This document shows positions 37,801 through 52,800 of a stretch of 64,000 nt of DNA, piece after piece; position 1 is the first letter of the stretch; each line of letters begins with the position of its first letter. Under the pieces are notes generated by a model. That model was not told the origin of the DNA. It saw only the letters and a list, made by a program, of their open reading frames with translations, and made no database searches. This DNA comes from Opisthocomus hoazin (taxonomy: Eukaryota; Chordata; Aves; Opisthocomiformes; Opisthocomidae): assembly GCF_030867145.1 (NCBI RefSeq), contig NC_134415.1:16656417-16720416 (forward strand). Direction: 5' to 3'. The position numbers were made by a program, and so were the translations under genes.

Positions 37801-40800
37801 CTTTAACTCACTTCAAACAAAAAACCAGAGAGGTTATCTCAGACCAAAAATTTAAAGTGACTTCTTTCAAGCCTCTCTTGGATTCAGTGGTCCATCTTTC
37901 CATGGCCTGATTTGTTCTGAGGAGCATGATATAACTGAGTAGGCAAAAAGCTTCCAGCCTCTGCCATGTGCTGCTCTTCTAGCAGATCTACCAGCACAAT
38001 TAGATATGAGCTGGCAATGCAGGCCTGCAGCTCAGAAAGCAAATTGTATCCTGGGCTGCAGAAAAACCATGGCTAGCAGGTCGAATGAGGTGATTCTCCA
38101 CTTCTACTCTAGTTCTCGTGAGACCGCACTCAGAGTACTGCATCCAGCTCTGGGGCGCCCAGCACAGGACAGACATGGACCTGCTGGGGCCATGAAAACG
38201 GTTAGAGGGCTGGGACACCTCTCCTACAAAGAAGGCTGAGTGAGTTGGGGCTGTTCAGCCTGGAGAAGAGAAGGGTCTGGGTAGACCTTATTGTGGCCTT
38301 CCAGTATATCAAGGGAGCTTATAAGATGGTGAAAGACTTTTTACTGAGGCCTTTTGCGACAGGACAAGGGGCAACAGTTTTAAACTAGCGTGGATTTAAA
38401 TTGGACATAAGGAAGAAATTTTTTACAATGAGGGTGGTGAAACACTGGAACAGGCTGACCAGAGAAACTGTGGATGCCCCATCCTTGGCCAGGTTGCATG
38501 GGGCTTTGAGCAACCTGGTCTAGTGGAAGGTGTCCCTGCCCATGGCAGGGGGGGTGGAACTAGACCATCTTTGAAAGTCCCTTCCAACCCAAACCATTCT
38601 ATGATTCTATGCCCTTATTTTAACAACAAAGACTGAGTGGACACCAGTTTGAAAATACAAACAACTTCCAGGAATCTTCCAGTCCTTTGACAGTTATACA
38701 ACTACAGTTTCCTATTTTAAAACACGTTATTCCCCACTACTCTCTAATTATCACACAATCCAAGGTAACTAGAAGAGGAAAACATTAACACCCATAACCT
38801 AAGCTGGTGTCAGATGCACCAAATAAAGAACAGTTTCCCTTAAGTTTTTCTGATTTTGTGATTCTTGTAAGAGATAATTAATACAATTGCAGAGGGAAAA
38901 ATGTACGCAACTGTGAATGACAACATCCTTTAGTATGTATTTAAGAATATCTAATATAGATATAACCATGGTATTATTGTACCATGTACCATGTTCAGAT
39001 GCAGCCTCTTGTGTTTCCATTTGTGCCCATTGCCTCTTGTCCTGACACCGGACACCACTGAAAAAACCCCAGCTCCACCTTCTTTATACCATCCCTTCAG
39101 GTATTTATATATCTAGATTATTTTCAGGTACTTCAATATCTAAAGCTCAGTGGAATAAAGCCACGCTGTGGCCATCGTGTTTTTTCTGTAAGATTTTGGC
39201 TGGCCGCAAGAACTTCAACATTGTTCTTGATTGCATCTGTTCAGCCATAGCCTATGGGCTTACAACCCTGGCGGATTTTAAACACAATTTTTAAATTGTC
39301 ACAGAGTAATACAGACAAATGCCTAGAAGTTTTTAACAAAAGCAAATTTGGCCCAACTGCTTTTAAACTGGAGCCACCCAAGGTAAAAAATAAAGGCACA
39401 CCTGAAGAGAAAAAGCTTCTACCCCAGCAATCAAGCAGTCCAACGTATTTTGATGTATCAGAATAAGTAACTCACCTTCTGCTTTTGAGCTGCCCGATTT
39501 TTTTCATCCGACATCTTTTCTGTGGTATTTTTGAGAGGGTGTGAAGACAGACGAAGGGGTCCTTTGGAATGAGCAGGAGTAGTAGGGACATGAACGAGCA
39601 CAGAACCATCTCTTTTTACATCAGGGACATCCTTTCCCATAGAGACTGTCTCAATCACCCGGAGGTTGGGACGCGTGGGGTTCGCTGACATGGCCATAGT
39701 AAGCAGGCCATGAGCTTCTGGCAGTGTAGGATTAGGCTGCTGGGCAGGGGGGTACATGGTCCAGCCAGGGGCTGCATATGCCATATAGTGCCCATATGCA
39801 TCGTATCCTGGAGGAGCCATTGTGGGAGGTGGATAATTTTGGGGCATTTGAGTGGCAGTAAACTGGGAATAGCTGGGAATTTGGTACTGGGAAACAGAAG
39901 TAGGCGTAGGCGGCAAACTAGCAGGAGCTGGTGGAATTGAGGGAATGAGAGAGACAGAAGAAAGAGGCTGTTCTGGTGCACATGGAGGTATATTGTGTCC
40001 CACTGACTTGTTTTTAGTATATTCTGGTTTCTGAAGAGAAGATGCATCTTTAGACTGCTGGAAAGAGACTGGAGGTGATGCTGAGTGCTGCTGGCCTGAC
40101 TCAGGAGAACGAGTGTCACTTCGGCTGCGACGCAAGTCCCAAGGGTCCAGTCTGCGAGGATCTGAAGAACGACGATCAGGAGAACGAGATGCCAACTTTT
40201 TGCCATGAAGGCGTTCCTGGGTACGAACAGCCAGTTTTCCAATTTCAGCAACACCAATGTCAAGTCCAATGGTTTTGAGTAAGTCATGGATCTTCGCATA
40301 CTCAGCATTAGGCTCTTCTAAGGGATCCACCTTGACAGCTGGAGCAGGAGAAGGAGGCAGGCTCACCTTCTGGCTTATTATCTCATTGCCACAACTCACT
40401 GGGGGCTTCTGAACAGGGACAGATTCAGGTTTGGTGTCCTCATCCTCATCACCATACAGAAATTTCTCTTCATCCTCAATGTCAGGAAAACTACGCCTCC
40501 TCTTCTCCTGAGCACTGACAGAATCAGCCATCATGCCCAGAATTCGGGAGAAACCACTGCCATCCTGACTGGCCCTCTCATGAGGCAGCAGGAAGTCAGT
40601 ATGGCGATCAGGGGGCTCTGACTTGGATTCTAACTTTTCTTTGTGACTTAAGAAGCTTCCAAACTTTTCTTCAAATGTGAAAGCATCTTTGGGAGCCCCA
40701 GAAAGCGTGCTCCGCTCATATAAACTGTCACGCAACTCCTTGTTTGCAGACTCGACAACAGAGTCTTTGTTGAACCGTTTAAGAAAGTTCTCCACTTCAG

Positions 40801-43800
40801 AGGCAAAAGGAGCTGTGTCGTTGCTTTGGGGCAAAGATGAATGACTAGAAAGAAGAGGAAGATCCTTGCTGGGAGCTGGACTGCTTGAAAAGCCCTCAGG
40901 CTGAAAGAGAGAGAAGTTACTATTTACTACAGCACCTTCTGAGGTGACTATGTGCCTCACAGAACAAACAAATGAACATGTTAATTTCTCCTTGAGTTCA
41001 CAGCTGAAGAAAAGAGTTAGAAAAGACTACAGTTGAAAGAGAACACACAAGATTACAAAACAAGCTGCCTAATGATTCTGGAATGTCATGTTCAGCAATG
41101 AATGCTTATCTCAAGAAAATACACAAAACCACAACTATATTTCATTAATTTCTGCAAGCACAAGACCTGAAATTTATAAATTGAAACCCTATAACATAAT
41201 TTTGGCTATGCTTTGAGTTTAATCACAGACAAATAGGATTTCAACATCTTAAGACAGGTAAAAACAACTGCACTGGAGTTATTCCCAGTCACTTCTTCAG
41301 ATATACATAATTAATGCCATGTTAAATAGGATTTCCAATAATAGATATAGAATGGGATCCTCAGTATTGCAGCACCTCCTGAAATAAACATGTCACTGTC
41401 AAACCAACACTCATCAGTACAATAAGCAGATCAAAAGCGATGTGCTAAAACATGAGAAAAGTCAGTTTATCACAATGGTCACAACCACTTATCTTTCCAT
41501 TGCTCTAATTTCAAAAACTAGTTGTTACAGATTTGGTACAGTTCAAAGGGAAAAAAAATAAGGAAACTCAAAGATGTTTTCAGCCAGAGGTACTGAAGAT
41601 GCATTAGGCAGTTCTCTAAGTCTACAAAGAAAGAAGAAAGAGGCACTGTGACAGGCAGAGAGCTTCGATCCATGTCCTAACTGCCTGTGGTATAAAGATT
41701 CAGCTTTTCTATAAAAGCTGGCCCAGATCTCAGTATCCTGGGCTGAATTTCAACAAGGACATTTTATTCTAACTCAGTGTATATATATACAATTCTTGAT
41801 TAAATGCCTTCACCGTTTAAAGTTTCCAATGCAATCCTAACTTGTATAGGCCTGCAAAAAGATACCTGTCCTCTCTACAATGGGAAAACGTAAAGATTGG
41901 GCTTTTCTATTTTGGAAACAAACTAACATTCTGTATCATTAAGTGACTGTTTTGGAAAGCAGAAACATACAGACAGACAGACAGAGATCAAACCTGTATA
42001 GAAGACTCTACTTCCACCTCCACTCGTTTCTTCAAAATAGATTTTTTGGGCATGGATGGGATTTCCTCAGGCCTATACGTATACCGAGACTCCGAAGTCT
42101 GTAGTGTGTTAGTCAAGCCAGGAATCACATAACCACTGCCTGAAACATCATGATTCAAGTTTCTACTACGTTCCTCTTCTTCTCTTTTCCTCCTTGCACG
42201 GTCAAGCTCTCGGAATTCTTCATTCAGATATGATGGGCTTGGGCTTCTACTGTGGCTGCGGCTTCGTCTGCGATAGTTTCGTGTTCCTGATGAGAAACCC
42301 TGATGCTCTCCACTCACACCATGCATCTTCTCATCCTTTTCATACCGTGGACGCTTTATTTCTCGTCCTCTTTCTTCTGGCCTCAGTGGGTAGGAGGATT
42401 TCCTGAGTTTGTCACCATCTCTGTCAGATCCACGAGGCAGCTCTTCTCGACGACCATAATGCGGACTATAATCTGAACGATGGAGGAAAACATCTCTGTT
42501 GCGGTAGTCTTCATCATGTCTCATGATGAAGGGACTTGAAGGCTGATCTTCATGTGATGGGTATCTCTCAAGGCCTCGAGGACATGAGGGGCCTCTAGTG
42601 AATATTGGACCATCAGCCATATCATCCCTGTGTAAGAGAAATACAGAATAAACGTAAGTACTTGAGTCAGAGTGAACTAAGTCTTACTCCTACTCAAGAG
42701 TAAGAAATCTCCAAATCAGTTTCAGAATAACATCTCCATCACTAAACAGAAGCAACATTTTACATTTATATTATACATCCCTCCCAGGAATTCACCTGCA
42801 AACACAGTGACACCAACAATTCAACTCACTTCAGAAGGAGAGCCTTGAAAAATTGATAGGATGGATTTATTTCTGTGAAGAAGAAAGACTACACGTTTTT
42901 AAAAAAACTTACTATCATATTTCAGACCACAACCCCTTTCCTCATGTCTCCCAGTGAGACACAAAGGTCACATTTCATATGAATTATTCAAGGTATAATT
43001 CAGTTTCACACTGGCAAATGCAACCGGATCCTCACTTTATCTTCAGCTGTGGACAAGGACCACAAATTCTAGCAATGTTTTCTGTTGCAACAGATCTGTA
43101 GACAGGACTGTCACTAATCCCATGAACTGCTATACCGAAAAAGAAGCACAGGTTTTGATAAGATATCTATGAACCAGGGACAGTAAATGCAATAGTATCA
43201 TTCCTTTGTGCCAGCCCCTGAATTATTACACACAGTGGACGTGCAACTGGCACAACACCAGAGTAACTAGCTACACCTCTGGGAGTACCTTCTTTTGGAC
43301 TGATTCCTACACACATCTCCAATTAGGAGCCCTGTTTTAACTAAGGCCTTTTTCCCCAACCCTAAAAACTTCTCTGGGACTGTTCTTTAGATCAGGCAGA
43401 AACAAACCAAACCACTTTAAAATTACAGGCTGCTGGTTTTACTCACAGTTATTTCAAAAATCTAGCAAGATATTCCAAGAATGGGAAGCAAATGTGCTCC
43501 TTAAGTTAAATCAATGGGACAGAAAACCTAGAGAAATGTCTTTGCTGAGTGATCAAGACATCAACTTGAGATAAAGCATGTATGATTGTCAGAATTCTCA
43601 AAAATCACCTCCTACTCAGAAAAGTCCCTCCACAGATCTGAGAAGGGACAAATTAAGTCATGCCAGATGACACCTTCAAAAAAATTTGCAGATAAATTAC
43701 AGCCCCAGTTTTTAAAGTCACCAGACTAAACAATAACAGACAAGGTCTTTTTCTTGAGTATTTTAATAGTTTACACATGCATATTTAAGTAAAAAAACAA

Positions 43801-46800
43801 CACAAAACTTCACTTTATCTCTAACGCGCATCATTGCAAAGCATTTCATGTTATTAGATGCTTTATCAGTGCAACACATCTTATAAGGCAAATATGGTAT
43901 ACACCAGTACCCACAATATTAGATAGTATTTTTCCAGTTTCCACCAAACTACACACATCCACCCCCTCCAAAAGCAGAAAAATATCTAAAAAGTAGCGAA
44001 AATTAAATTTCATACATAAATGTTGCTGTTCACAGCCTACATAAAGGTATGTCTAACCCCAGTGTCACCTTTTCCAAGATCCTACTAAACCTATACAAGA
44101 TGCATGAACACACCTGGTGGAGTAAAAGATGTATTTCATCATAGAACTTCAGCTGATTTTTGTGCAATCTGCATGCATGCTTGCCAGGTGTCACCTACAA
44201 TTCAAATGCTCTGACTACAGTGATGAAGCCGAAGGAATACTTGATCATACTTTGGAAAGAAAGGAACAGCAAACCTACTATATTTACAACTAGAAAGACG
44301 TTCCAAATACACTCTGAACAGCTGACAATGCAAATTTAAAACCCAAAGATTAAACATAGGTGTAAGGAAAACGATTACTTGCCTTACAGACAGTGTGATT
44401 CTTTGAAATATGTATTCTGTAAATACAGTCCAACAGAGGTAAGTCCCTCAGCTGGTTTGGGTGCTTTTAGTCAGCCATGTCCACTACAGGCTATTGTATC
44501 TCTCAGAGAGGATACAAGGTGGCACCACTGTGACCATCCCAATTCCTTCACCAACACAGAATCCATGAATTACTGGAATTTGCAGATTCAGGAAGCAGAA
44601 CACACCACAGACTACACAGACGTGATGCCTCAGAAAACTACAACCAGTGTAAGGTAAATTTACTTTTTCAGCATATTTATTCACATACACAGAAGCAGAA
44701 ATAAATAATGGTATTCTGCTGTCAGCAACCAACAGGATTCCACCTTAACACTCAGTCTTTGAAAAGGAAGTCAGATGAGCTGTTCGTACTCAAGCCAACT
44801 GTCACTCTTGATATTATGCCAAAAAAATGCTATTTCAGAGCACAGCTTAACACAGGCCAACTCTCTGCAGTAATACGGTCTAATCTTTTGGATTAATCTC
44901 AGATGAAAGAATTGATAGGATGCTCTGTATAGCTTATGCCAGATCAGATAGTAGTAGGATGTCTGAAATACATCGACAGAGAGAGAGATGGAAGACAGGG
45001 AGAGGGATAAGATATATTCTTCACTTTGACAGACTGAGATTCTGGAAGACAAAAAACCACTAATCTGTTGAAGTAGAAGACTGAAGCTGCTTAGGTGACC
45101 TTGAACACATAGGTCTACAAGGATGATGAGGGGACTGGAACATCTCCCCTACGAGGAGAGGCTGAGGGAGCTGGGCTTGTTCAGCCTGAAGAAGAGAAGG
45201 CTGCGAGGGGACCTACTAAATGCTTATAAATATCTCAAGGGTGGGTGTCAGGAGGATGGGGCCAGACTCTTTTCAGTGGTGCCCAGCGACAGGACAAGGG
45301 GCAATGGGCACAAACTGAGGCACAGGAAGTTCCGTCTGAACATGAGGAAGAACTTCTTCCCTCTGAGGGTGATGGAGCACTGGAACAGGCTGCCCAGGGA
45401 GGTTGTGGAGTCTCCTTCTCTAGAGATATTCAAGACCCGCCTGGACGCAGTCCTGTGCAGCCTGCTGTAGGTGACCCTGCTTCGGCAGGGGGGTTGGACT
45501 GGGTGACCCACAGAGGTCCCTTCCAACCCCTACTATTCTGTGATTCTGTGATTCTGTGAAGTCACAGGCCAGCAGCATTCAGTATGCTCACTTAGACGTG
45601 TGCAGGAGACCAGCTGCATTAGAAACTTAAGGCAAGTTCTTATAGATGTTTTAGGATGAATCCGCACCCTGAGAAATTCTCCTGGGGCGTCCTGAAAAAC
45701 CAGTGCTGCAGGAGAATCCAAAAGCATCCCTGTTTTCCACCCACTGGTATTTTATTTCCTTTATAGGCTAATGAATCTCTCTACCATCCCAAAACCCTGC
45801 AAATTACAGAGAATAATCTTTAAAAGTAATTGCTTGAAATCTCTAAATATAGTAGTTAGCAAAAATGGCTGAGAATAACTAAATTCAGAATTCTTTGCTC
45901 CAATCTCTTCAAAAGTTGAAGAGACAACTTCAGAAAACACTCTATTTTTTCTTCTTTTTTTTTCGAATGATAAAGAGAACATACCACATACCAAAGAAGC
46001 ATGCGATATGCCCAGTTTTAAACCAAACTATGATTCACAGTAAGGGCCACTTTATAGCCCAGTGACAGATATAAAGCCAGAGTCCCAGTACCAGGGCAGC
46101 CTCTCAGAGGGGAAAAAAATACATGATGAAAAAATACACGATAAACAATGTTCTTAACTGAATACAAAGTGTCTTTTAAAAAACAACCAAAATGGCTAAA
46201 CAGTGAAGAAATTTGGAAGTCAGAAGCAGTACCTAGGAGATTTAGGAAGAGCTAAGGGATGACTAGGTTGGCACACACTTTAAGCTTCTGGACAGTGGAC
46301 ACCACTCAGGCAAGTCAAGCCAGCACACACAGATTGGACAACAAAAAAAAACCAAAAAAAAACCAAAAAGAAAAGTGACCACATGGAGTTCTTGCATACC
46401 TACACTACAAATATATGGGAAGTCACTTAAAAACTGAGGTCTACACGGTCTCACTTTCTCTTACTCTCATTCTGATTCATCTGTCACTTTTCTATCTTCT
46501 TAGGAGTCTATTCTGACCATTTTTTACATCTATGGCTCCTGTAGCACAGATAAAGTGAAAGTTCTTTGTCATTTTCACTCTTATGTTAAAATAAACTCCA
46601 CTGTACCTGACACTACTTCTAACCAGGCATCATAACTACAACACAGGTTAAATATAAAACCTCACTGGAGAAAAGGAAGCAATGGGACAAACACACACCC
46701 CGTCCCAAATGTTCTTCATTCGCCAGAGCAGTGCCAGTTCTCCTGCAAACCGTTTCCTGCTCCTTCCAACCACTGTGCTCTCCCCAAGCACACACACTCA

Positions 46801-49800
46801 TTTCATTCAGAAAACTGCACACTGCACTAGGGATTTACAAATCGAACACTGATCCCCAGAGAACTGAGGTAAAGGCATAAAAGTGACAGTACTGAAAGCC
46901 GAACTCTCATTTGGTTTTCTGCACCTGCTGAAACTTAACCTTACAATTGCGAAAGACAGGAAATTCACTTATTCTGCTCACTTACCTCTTTTTCCCTCTC
47001 TCTTTTTTCCTTTATTTTAATCACTTGGGGATATTTGCATCAAAAATGGAAGTTACAGTGCTTTTTTTGTGCTGGATGCTTACCCCTGACCTCAAACTGC
47101 AATTGTATGCTCTGGGGCACAAACTATGCAATCTTTAACGTTGCAATTCATGGCAAAGATAATTATTTTATTTGCACAAAGTCTCCTGATTTTACTTCTT
47201 TTGCCAGATTACACCTGTTATCCTACTGAAGGCAAAGATTTCCAAACAGTATCTACTAACATTTATACTTCACTGTTCACAGCAGTATCTTTAACATAAA
47301 AGATGTCTTTTCATTAGCTATGTTTCTCTCCAGTTCCAGTCAAGGGACCCTAAGAATTCTAACTTATTTTATCATTTACGAGACTGTCTGACTACATTCA
47401 CTTCTCTTCTGCAGGGTTTTTAAAGTCAAAATAATAAATTGTCTGCAAGCTACACTAGAGCTTTCTTCTGAACTATTCTCAAAAATCAGGAAAGTAGATT
47501 ATTCCTCCCAACAAATGAGGAAGTCGAACCGTTATGTTATCCATAAACAACCTTCATTTCAGTCAGGACTAGGTAGGTTCAAACGAAACAGAATAAGGTG
47601 GCTGAAGCTGCGGAATGTCAAACGAAGCAGCTCCCTCCTGCAATACACTCTGGGCACTTTTAGTTTATATAGGTTTTAGAAGCAGCTGCCAAAAATCATA
47701 GTAGTCAAGAGTTACTAGAAACACAGGCAGAGACTTTTGTTCAGGAAGCCCCTGCACCACAGCTTGCTGGAGGCTGTGGGAGTATTCCAGAGAAGCATCA
47801 CTACATGCTTGCCCTCTCACCCTCGTTCCCTAGGCATTCGCTGGGCTAATTAGGTGTTTGGTCTCACCCAGTACAGCCATTCCCACGTTCTTACTGTTTC
47901 ACACACTTGAATCCCCACCTGTGGAGGACCATACCTGTCGCTCAGGTTATCAATTGGTGAGCCCAGTCTATCAGGCAGCCTCCTTCGCTCTGGTGTGCCA
48001 GTGCAATACCGGTCATTACCAACAGTAATCCGCAAACTCTGTTCCAGGGAAGACTCAGAGCGGAGACTCGGTGAACGTCTCTGTAAATTGAAGAAAGAGT
48101 GCAAGCCCATCAATCAGGGAATATTAATCTCAGCTACAGAAAGGCAAGTGACTGTGCTCTGCTTAACATATGAGACTTGGGGTGGATGGATCAATTGAAA
48201 AATCAAACTAGAAGAACAACTGTTTTAAATATTTCCATTGCCTTTGTTTATTTATATTGCGCTCTGTATTTATATTATCTAGAAGGGAAATTGTCAACTC
48301 AGAAATACATTTCATAAAGCACCATTTCAGAAGATGAAAACACAGAGAGAAGTTCAAGAAGTCCCAGATTTGCTGCTGTCCTCCTTTCTTTGTAGAGGAG
48401 AAGCAGCTAAACAAACATTGCCTAAAAAACAGTGCCAGGAATTTCTTAATAAAAGTGTCTGGATTTCTGGCCCTTTCCAACTTTAGTAACAACATGAACC
48501 AAAGTATCAACCAGTGTAAACAAAGATTTTCCTAGCACTGATGTTTTCAACAGTTGTCCTCATCTCATGCTGCTTTCAGCAGAAAAGCACAACATAATAT
48601 TAAAACTGCCAGTGTCTCTAGAAACACCTTCTGTAATAGAACTATCATTATTTATTATTGATAGAGCTAAACCAGAGCTAAGTAAAGTTGCCTTTGAAAA
48701 CACTACAGCAGAGAAAGCCTGAGCTAACCACCTCTGCACAGGCCTTCCTTTGGACATAGACTCAACACAGAAAATGTCATTACTAGCAAGTTATGCTTAA
48801 CTAGTTACACCTCACATCATTCTAGAACATGGCACTAGAACAGAGGAATGATCAAAGTAAAGGGGGTTCCATAAGAAACAGAGATACTTCTGCCTGAAGA
48901 CAGAGATACTTGATTTGCTTTTTTAAACCAACACGGTTTAGATTCTGCTGAACAGGAAGCAATGAACCAGCTTCAGGTCTGCCAAACCACTCATGCACTG
49001 CATATTGCCTTCACTGCTGAAAACTGCAGCAGCAAGCAGCACGTGCACTATGTTGTTGGCATCCCCCCTGAAAAGTTGCAGCAGGTTCAGCTCAATCCTC
49101 CAAGAGCATAAAAGCAGAACAGTACGTAGTCTCCAACAAGAAAGCAAAAGAATTCCCCCACAGATTTGCCTGGACAAAATTTACTTGCAGTACAAAGGTG
49201 TGCTAGAATCCATTGTGAACATAACCTTGCCGTAAGGTAACGTACTAGTGATTTCTGGTGTGCTCTCTTAATCTGAATCCCAGCATTTATCAGAACATAT
49301 TTGAATCACTTTCTAAGACCAGCTGTGCTGTATAGCACAAAACAATCCTGCAACAGCCTGGCTGAGATACAACATATACAAGCTGCATATGTCTCATACA
49401 AGCACACTCTGAAGGCTCACATGTGCCCAGTATAACACTGAATTTTGAGGGCTGCCTCAAGAAGTGATTACCTTGTAGGGCATCTTCTTGCCATCAAGAC
49501 TGTTGGCAAGCTGGGCACACACATGATAACCATCTCCAGGAACTGGAGACAGAGAAGTGATGATGACATCTCAGAACAAACTTCTGGGCACAGGAAAGAA
49601 ATAGATTACATTTAGAAAGTTTGGGATGTTAGGATTGCCTATGACTGCCACAGAGATTGCCCAGGGACAGCAGTTATGGTGCTACGTACTTGAACTTCAC
49701 AAACATTTTTTTCCAGTTTGAAAAATTCCAGTTTTAACAGGTTTTTCATTTGCAACACTGAACACCACCACTGCTCACTCCTACCTATGCACTGTACTAC

Positions 49801-52800
49801 CTTTCCCTCCCTCTTCTGTTCTGGCACATAAACTGCAGTTACCATTGCCATCTTATTGCACAGGTTGCATACCAGCTCCTCATTTCTTCTTTCTCTGTTG
49901 ACCCAACATACTCCAGTCTAATTTCAGCCAATTTTCTTATAAGAAAGCAAAGCAGCCAAGAGAAACTATAAAAAGAACAAGCACGCAGGTCAGCTGGGAC
50001 AAATAGAAGCAGCGTGTGTCAGCCTTGTAAGAACAAATAAAGTCCGCCAAAATCTCTCACTGCACAGCCCTGACCTTCCTCTCCTCCATTACATTTTTTA
50101 ATACTCGCCCCAAACCTTTGCGGTCACTCCATGCTCTTCCAATTTCCACAAAGTTTTCCCCAGCTGCTCAGAAACTAACACCATCTGTACTTACAATGTC
50201 CAATACACGGCTCCACTGGCAGTCGGCACCCTAGTTATGCATGAGAAAATGGGCAACGATGCTGATAACCTGGGAATGCATGCACTCCATCTCAAAAAAC
50301 CCAAACAAAACAACTCCCGGAATCCAGAAAACGGAATAAAAGATCTCTAAGACTGCTCCTTTCATATTCCAATTCATATGAAGGGTAGGGACAAAAACTT
50401 AGAACTTGTACTCAAAACTATTCTGCATTTTGACCCCACACCCTTACCCCACCAGTGTCTTCATTCCACATCTTACACCTTCCACCCCCACGCATACATT
50501 CCCCTCTTCCAAGTCCTCCTTCCCTGTTGCAGCTTAAATTCCTCTTCCTTGGTCCGCTGTCTGAATTCATCTCCTTTCAGTGATAGCTCCAAAATGCCAC
50601 TTACTAACACATTTGTGCAACTCACCACATTTCCACACTTTGTATCCTCAAACTTCTGGAGAGGGGGTCTTCAAGTCATATAAATCTGAAAACTTTATTA
50701 AAACATTACCCAATCATGCTGACTCAACATAATCTGCTGTCTGCTTCGCTTTGATCACACTTAGTTCCACTTTTTGGAAAACATCAGTATAATCCCAGCT
50801 TTCATCTTTCTCTAATTAATGCTAATTTTGTAAACAGTACTTCTAAAAAGTAAAACCAACCTCTATATATATTTTATGCTTTGTGACATCACTTTTAAAG
50901 AATAAGTAGCATTGCTCAAACACCTTTTGGTGGGCAAAAACCTCCACAAAAAAAATGTGCACAATATACACTTTAAGAATTACTTACACCGGATTTTAGC
51001 ATATGCAAGAGACGGCACAATACAGGTTAAAGAGCTATATTCAACTGTCTCAAGATCTCTCTTATCATGAGAGCTGCTTCCTAGAGAAAGGTTTTCCTTA
51101 AATGCACTAATATCATTGTAAATAAACAAAAATGTCTTTGGGTCAACAGTTCAGCACTAGCTAACTTGCTAAAACCTAATTTCTACGATTAATATTGTTT
51201 CATTCCTTCTTCTCTGAAATTAGAATAGGCAAGAAAAACATCAAGAATCTGCAACAATTTGCTGAGATGACGACTGTAACTTGAGCCAGAAGTGTGCAAA
51301 GTAACACTGGAAGAAAAGTGCTTGTCAAGAAAAATGTTTGTGTAAAGTGGGAGGTTTTGGTGGCTTCCCCCCCCCGAAAGAGGGAGTGGGAGGCTTCCAG
51401 TCAAAAACTCCTAGTTCAAATTTCTCCAAATCTGAACCACCAACACATTCAGCACTGGAAGTTTTCTTACAGCCAACACAGGTTCACAGCCTGTCATGGA
51501 CACAGTGAAACAGGCAGGCTAAATGAGGGTGAAGTCGGTTTAAGAAAGTTCTGCTCCTGTGTCCCAGCTGTCATCCCCTCAGTTGTGACCATGCACCTGT
51601 CCATCAAGCCACAACACAAACCGATATGAAGCAGATTAAAAACTACCTCATTTTAAAAAATTACTTCTTTTCAACCTGGGTCTTACTGGCAGCGCAATTT
51701 GCAGGACTACCCCACAGACAACTTACCGGACCGAGATACCTGTGAAATGCAGCCTAAAAACAAAGCGCCAGAGACAAGCTTCTCAACCTGGCTTGGCTTA
51801 ACTGTCAAATACATTACCTTCCCATACCTTCACGACAGCTCACCTTCAAATAACAAATAGCACCAATAGCTGAATTTTAACTCCACTACAATCACCTGTG
51901 ATCTCTTCTATGGCTACAGCTCCAAAGAAATCCAGTAAGAAGCTGTACCACCTCCAGAAAGGGCAAACTCCCATTCTCTGCTGGGGTCCCACCATGCAGT
52001 GAATCACAGCAGACCACGCATTTTTGTTGGATTGACTTTCAGCCACATCGTTTCCTCAGATCAGCTTACCCCGCAACTTCACAAATACAAGTGTGAGCAA
52101 AAGGGAGGGGGCAGAATATATTGCAGAGCGGCAGGAAAAAGTGAGTGTGCCGTTCTTTCTAATCGTACACGTGCTGGATTGAGTGGCCATGGAACCATAG
52201 CCTAAAATGTCCCAGTATGAAAATCGCTTCTTTCAGTGCAATACAAACGCGCAATGAACCTACTACACACCACAGGTAGCAGTTAACAGACAAGACAACC
52301 ACTGCACTGAGAAGTAACAAGAGAAAACCTTAAGTAAGCAAATGCCACTCGCTCCACAAGAAGTGCAGCTACGCACTCTGGTTTAGTACAAAGGCGCCTG
52401 CATCCAAGATGGTGTCACTTCAGATGCCAAACCAGAGTTTCACATGCCCAAATCAGATCTGGCCAAGGCTGAGCGAGGAGACAGGAACACCTTGCGCACA
52501 GCTCCAACGACAAAGCGCTGCCCATTGAACAATATCTCCCAAAGATATAAATCTGTAACAGAGTCTCCTTTGTATGCCCACGACAGCAGGAAGAACTCAG
52601 ACAAAGTGCTCATTCAACATCCTATCAAAAAAGTTATCTTCCCATCAATTAAATGATATTTATACAGTAGCACAAGACAGCGCTAAATGGAGGAAAGCGA
52701 CCAGCTACATCCTTTGCCTTAGCAAAAGATAGCATCCTCTTTGAGCCTTATCTAAAATGGCTCTAGCTGATAGGAGAGAAATAAAAATGTAACGGAAATT

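Larger units (their letters stand above)
35244..39475. other. ZNF318 intron 4, retroelement-rich
   Basis: A 4.2 kb intron. It holds a minisatellite (36.26-36.45 kb), an ERVL-type solo LTR (36.92-37.53 kb), a plus-strand CR1 (38.00-38.61 kb) and an older antisense CR1 (38.99-39.13 kb). All are listed separately. The remainder is unassigned. Confidence 0.8.
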
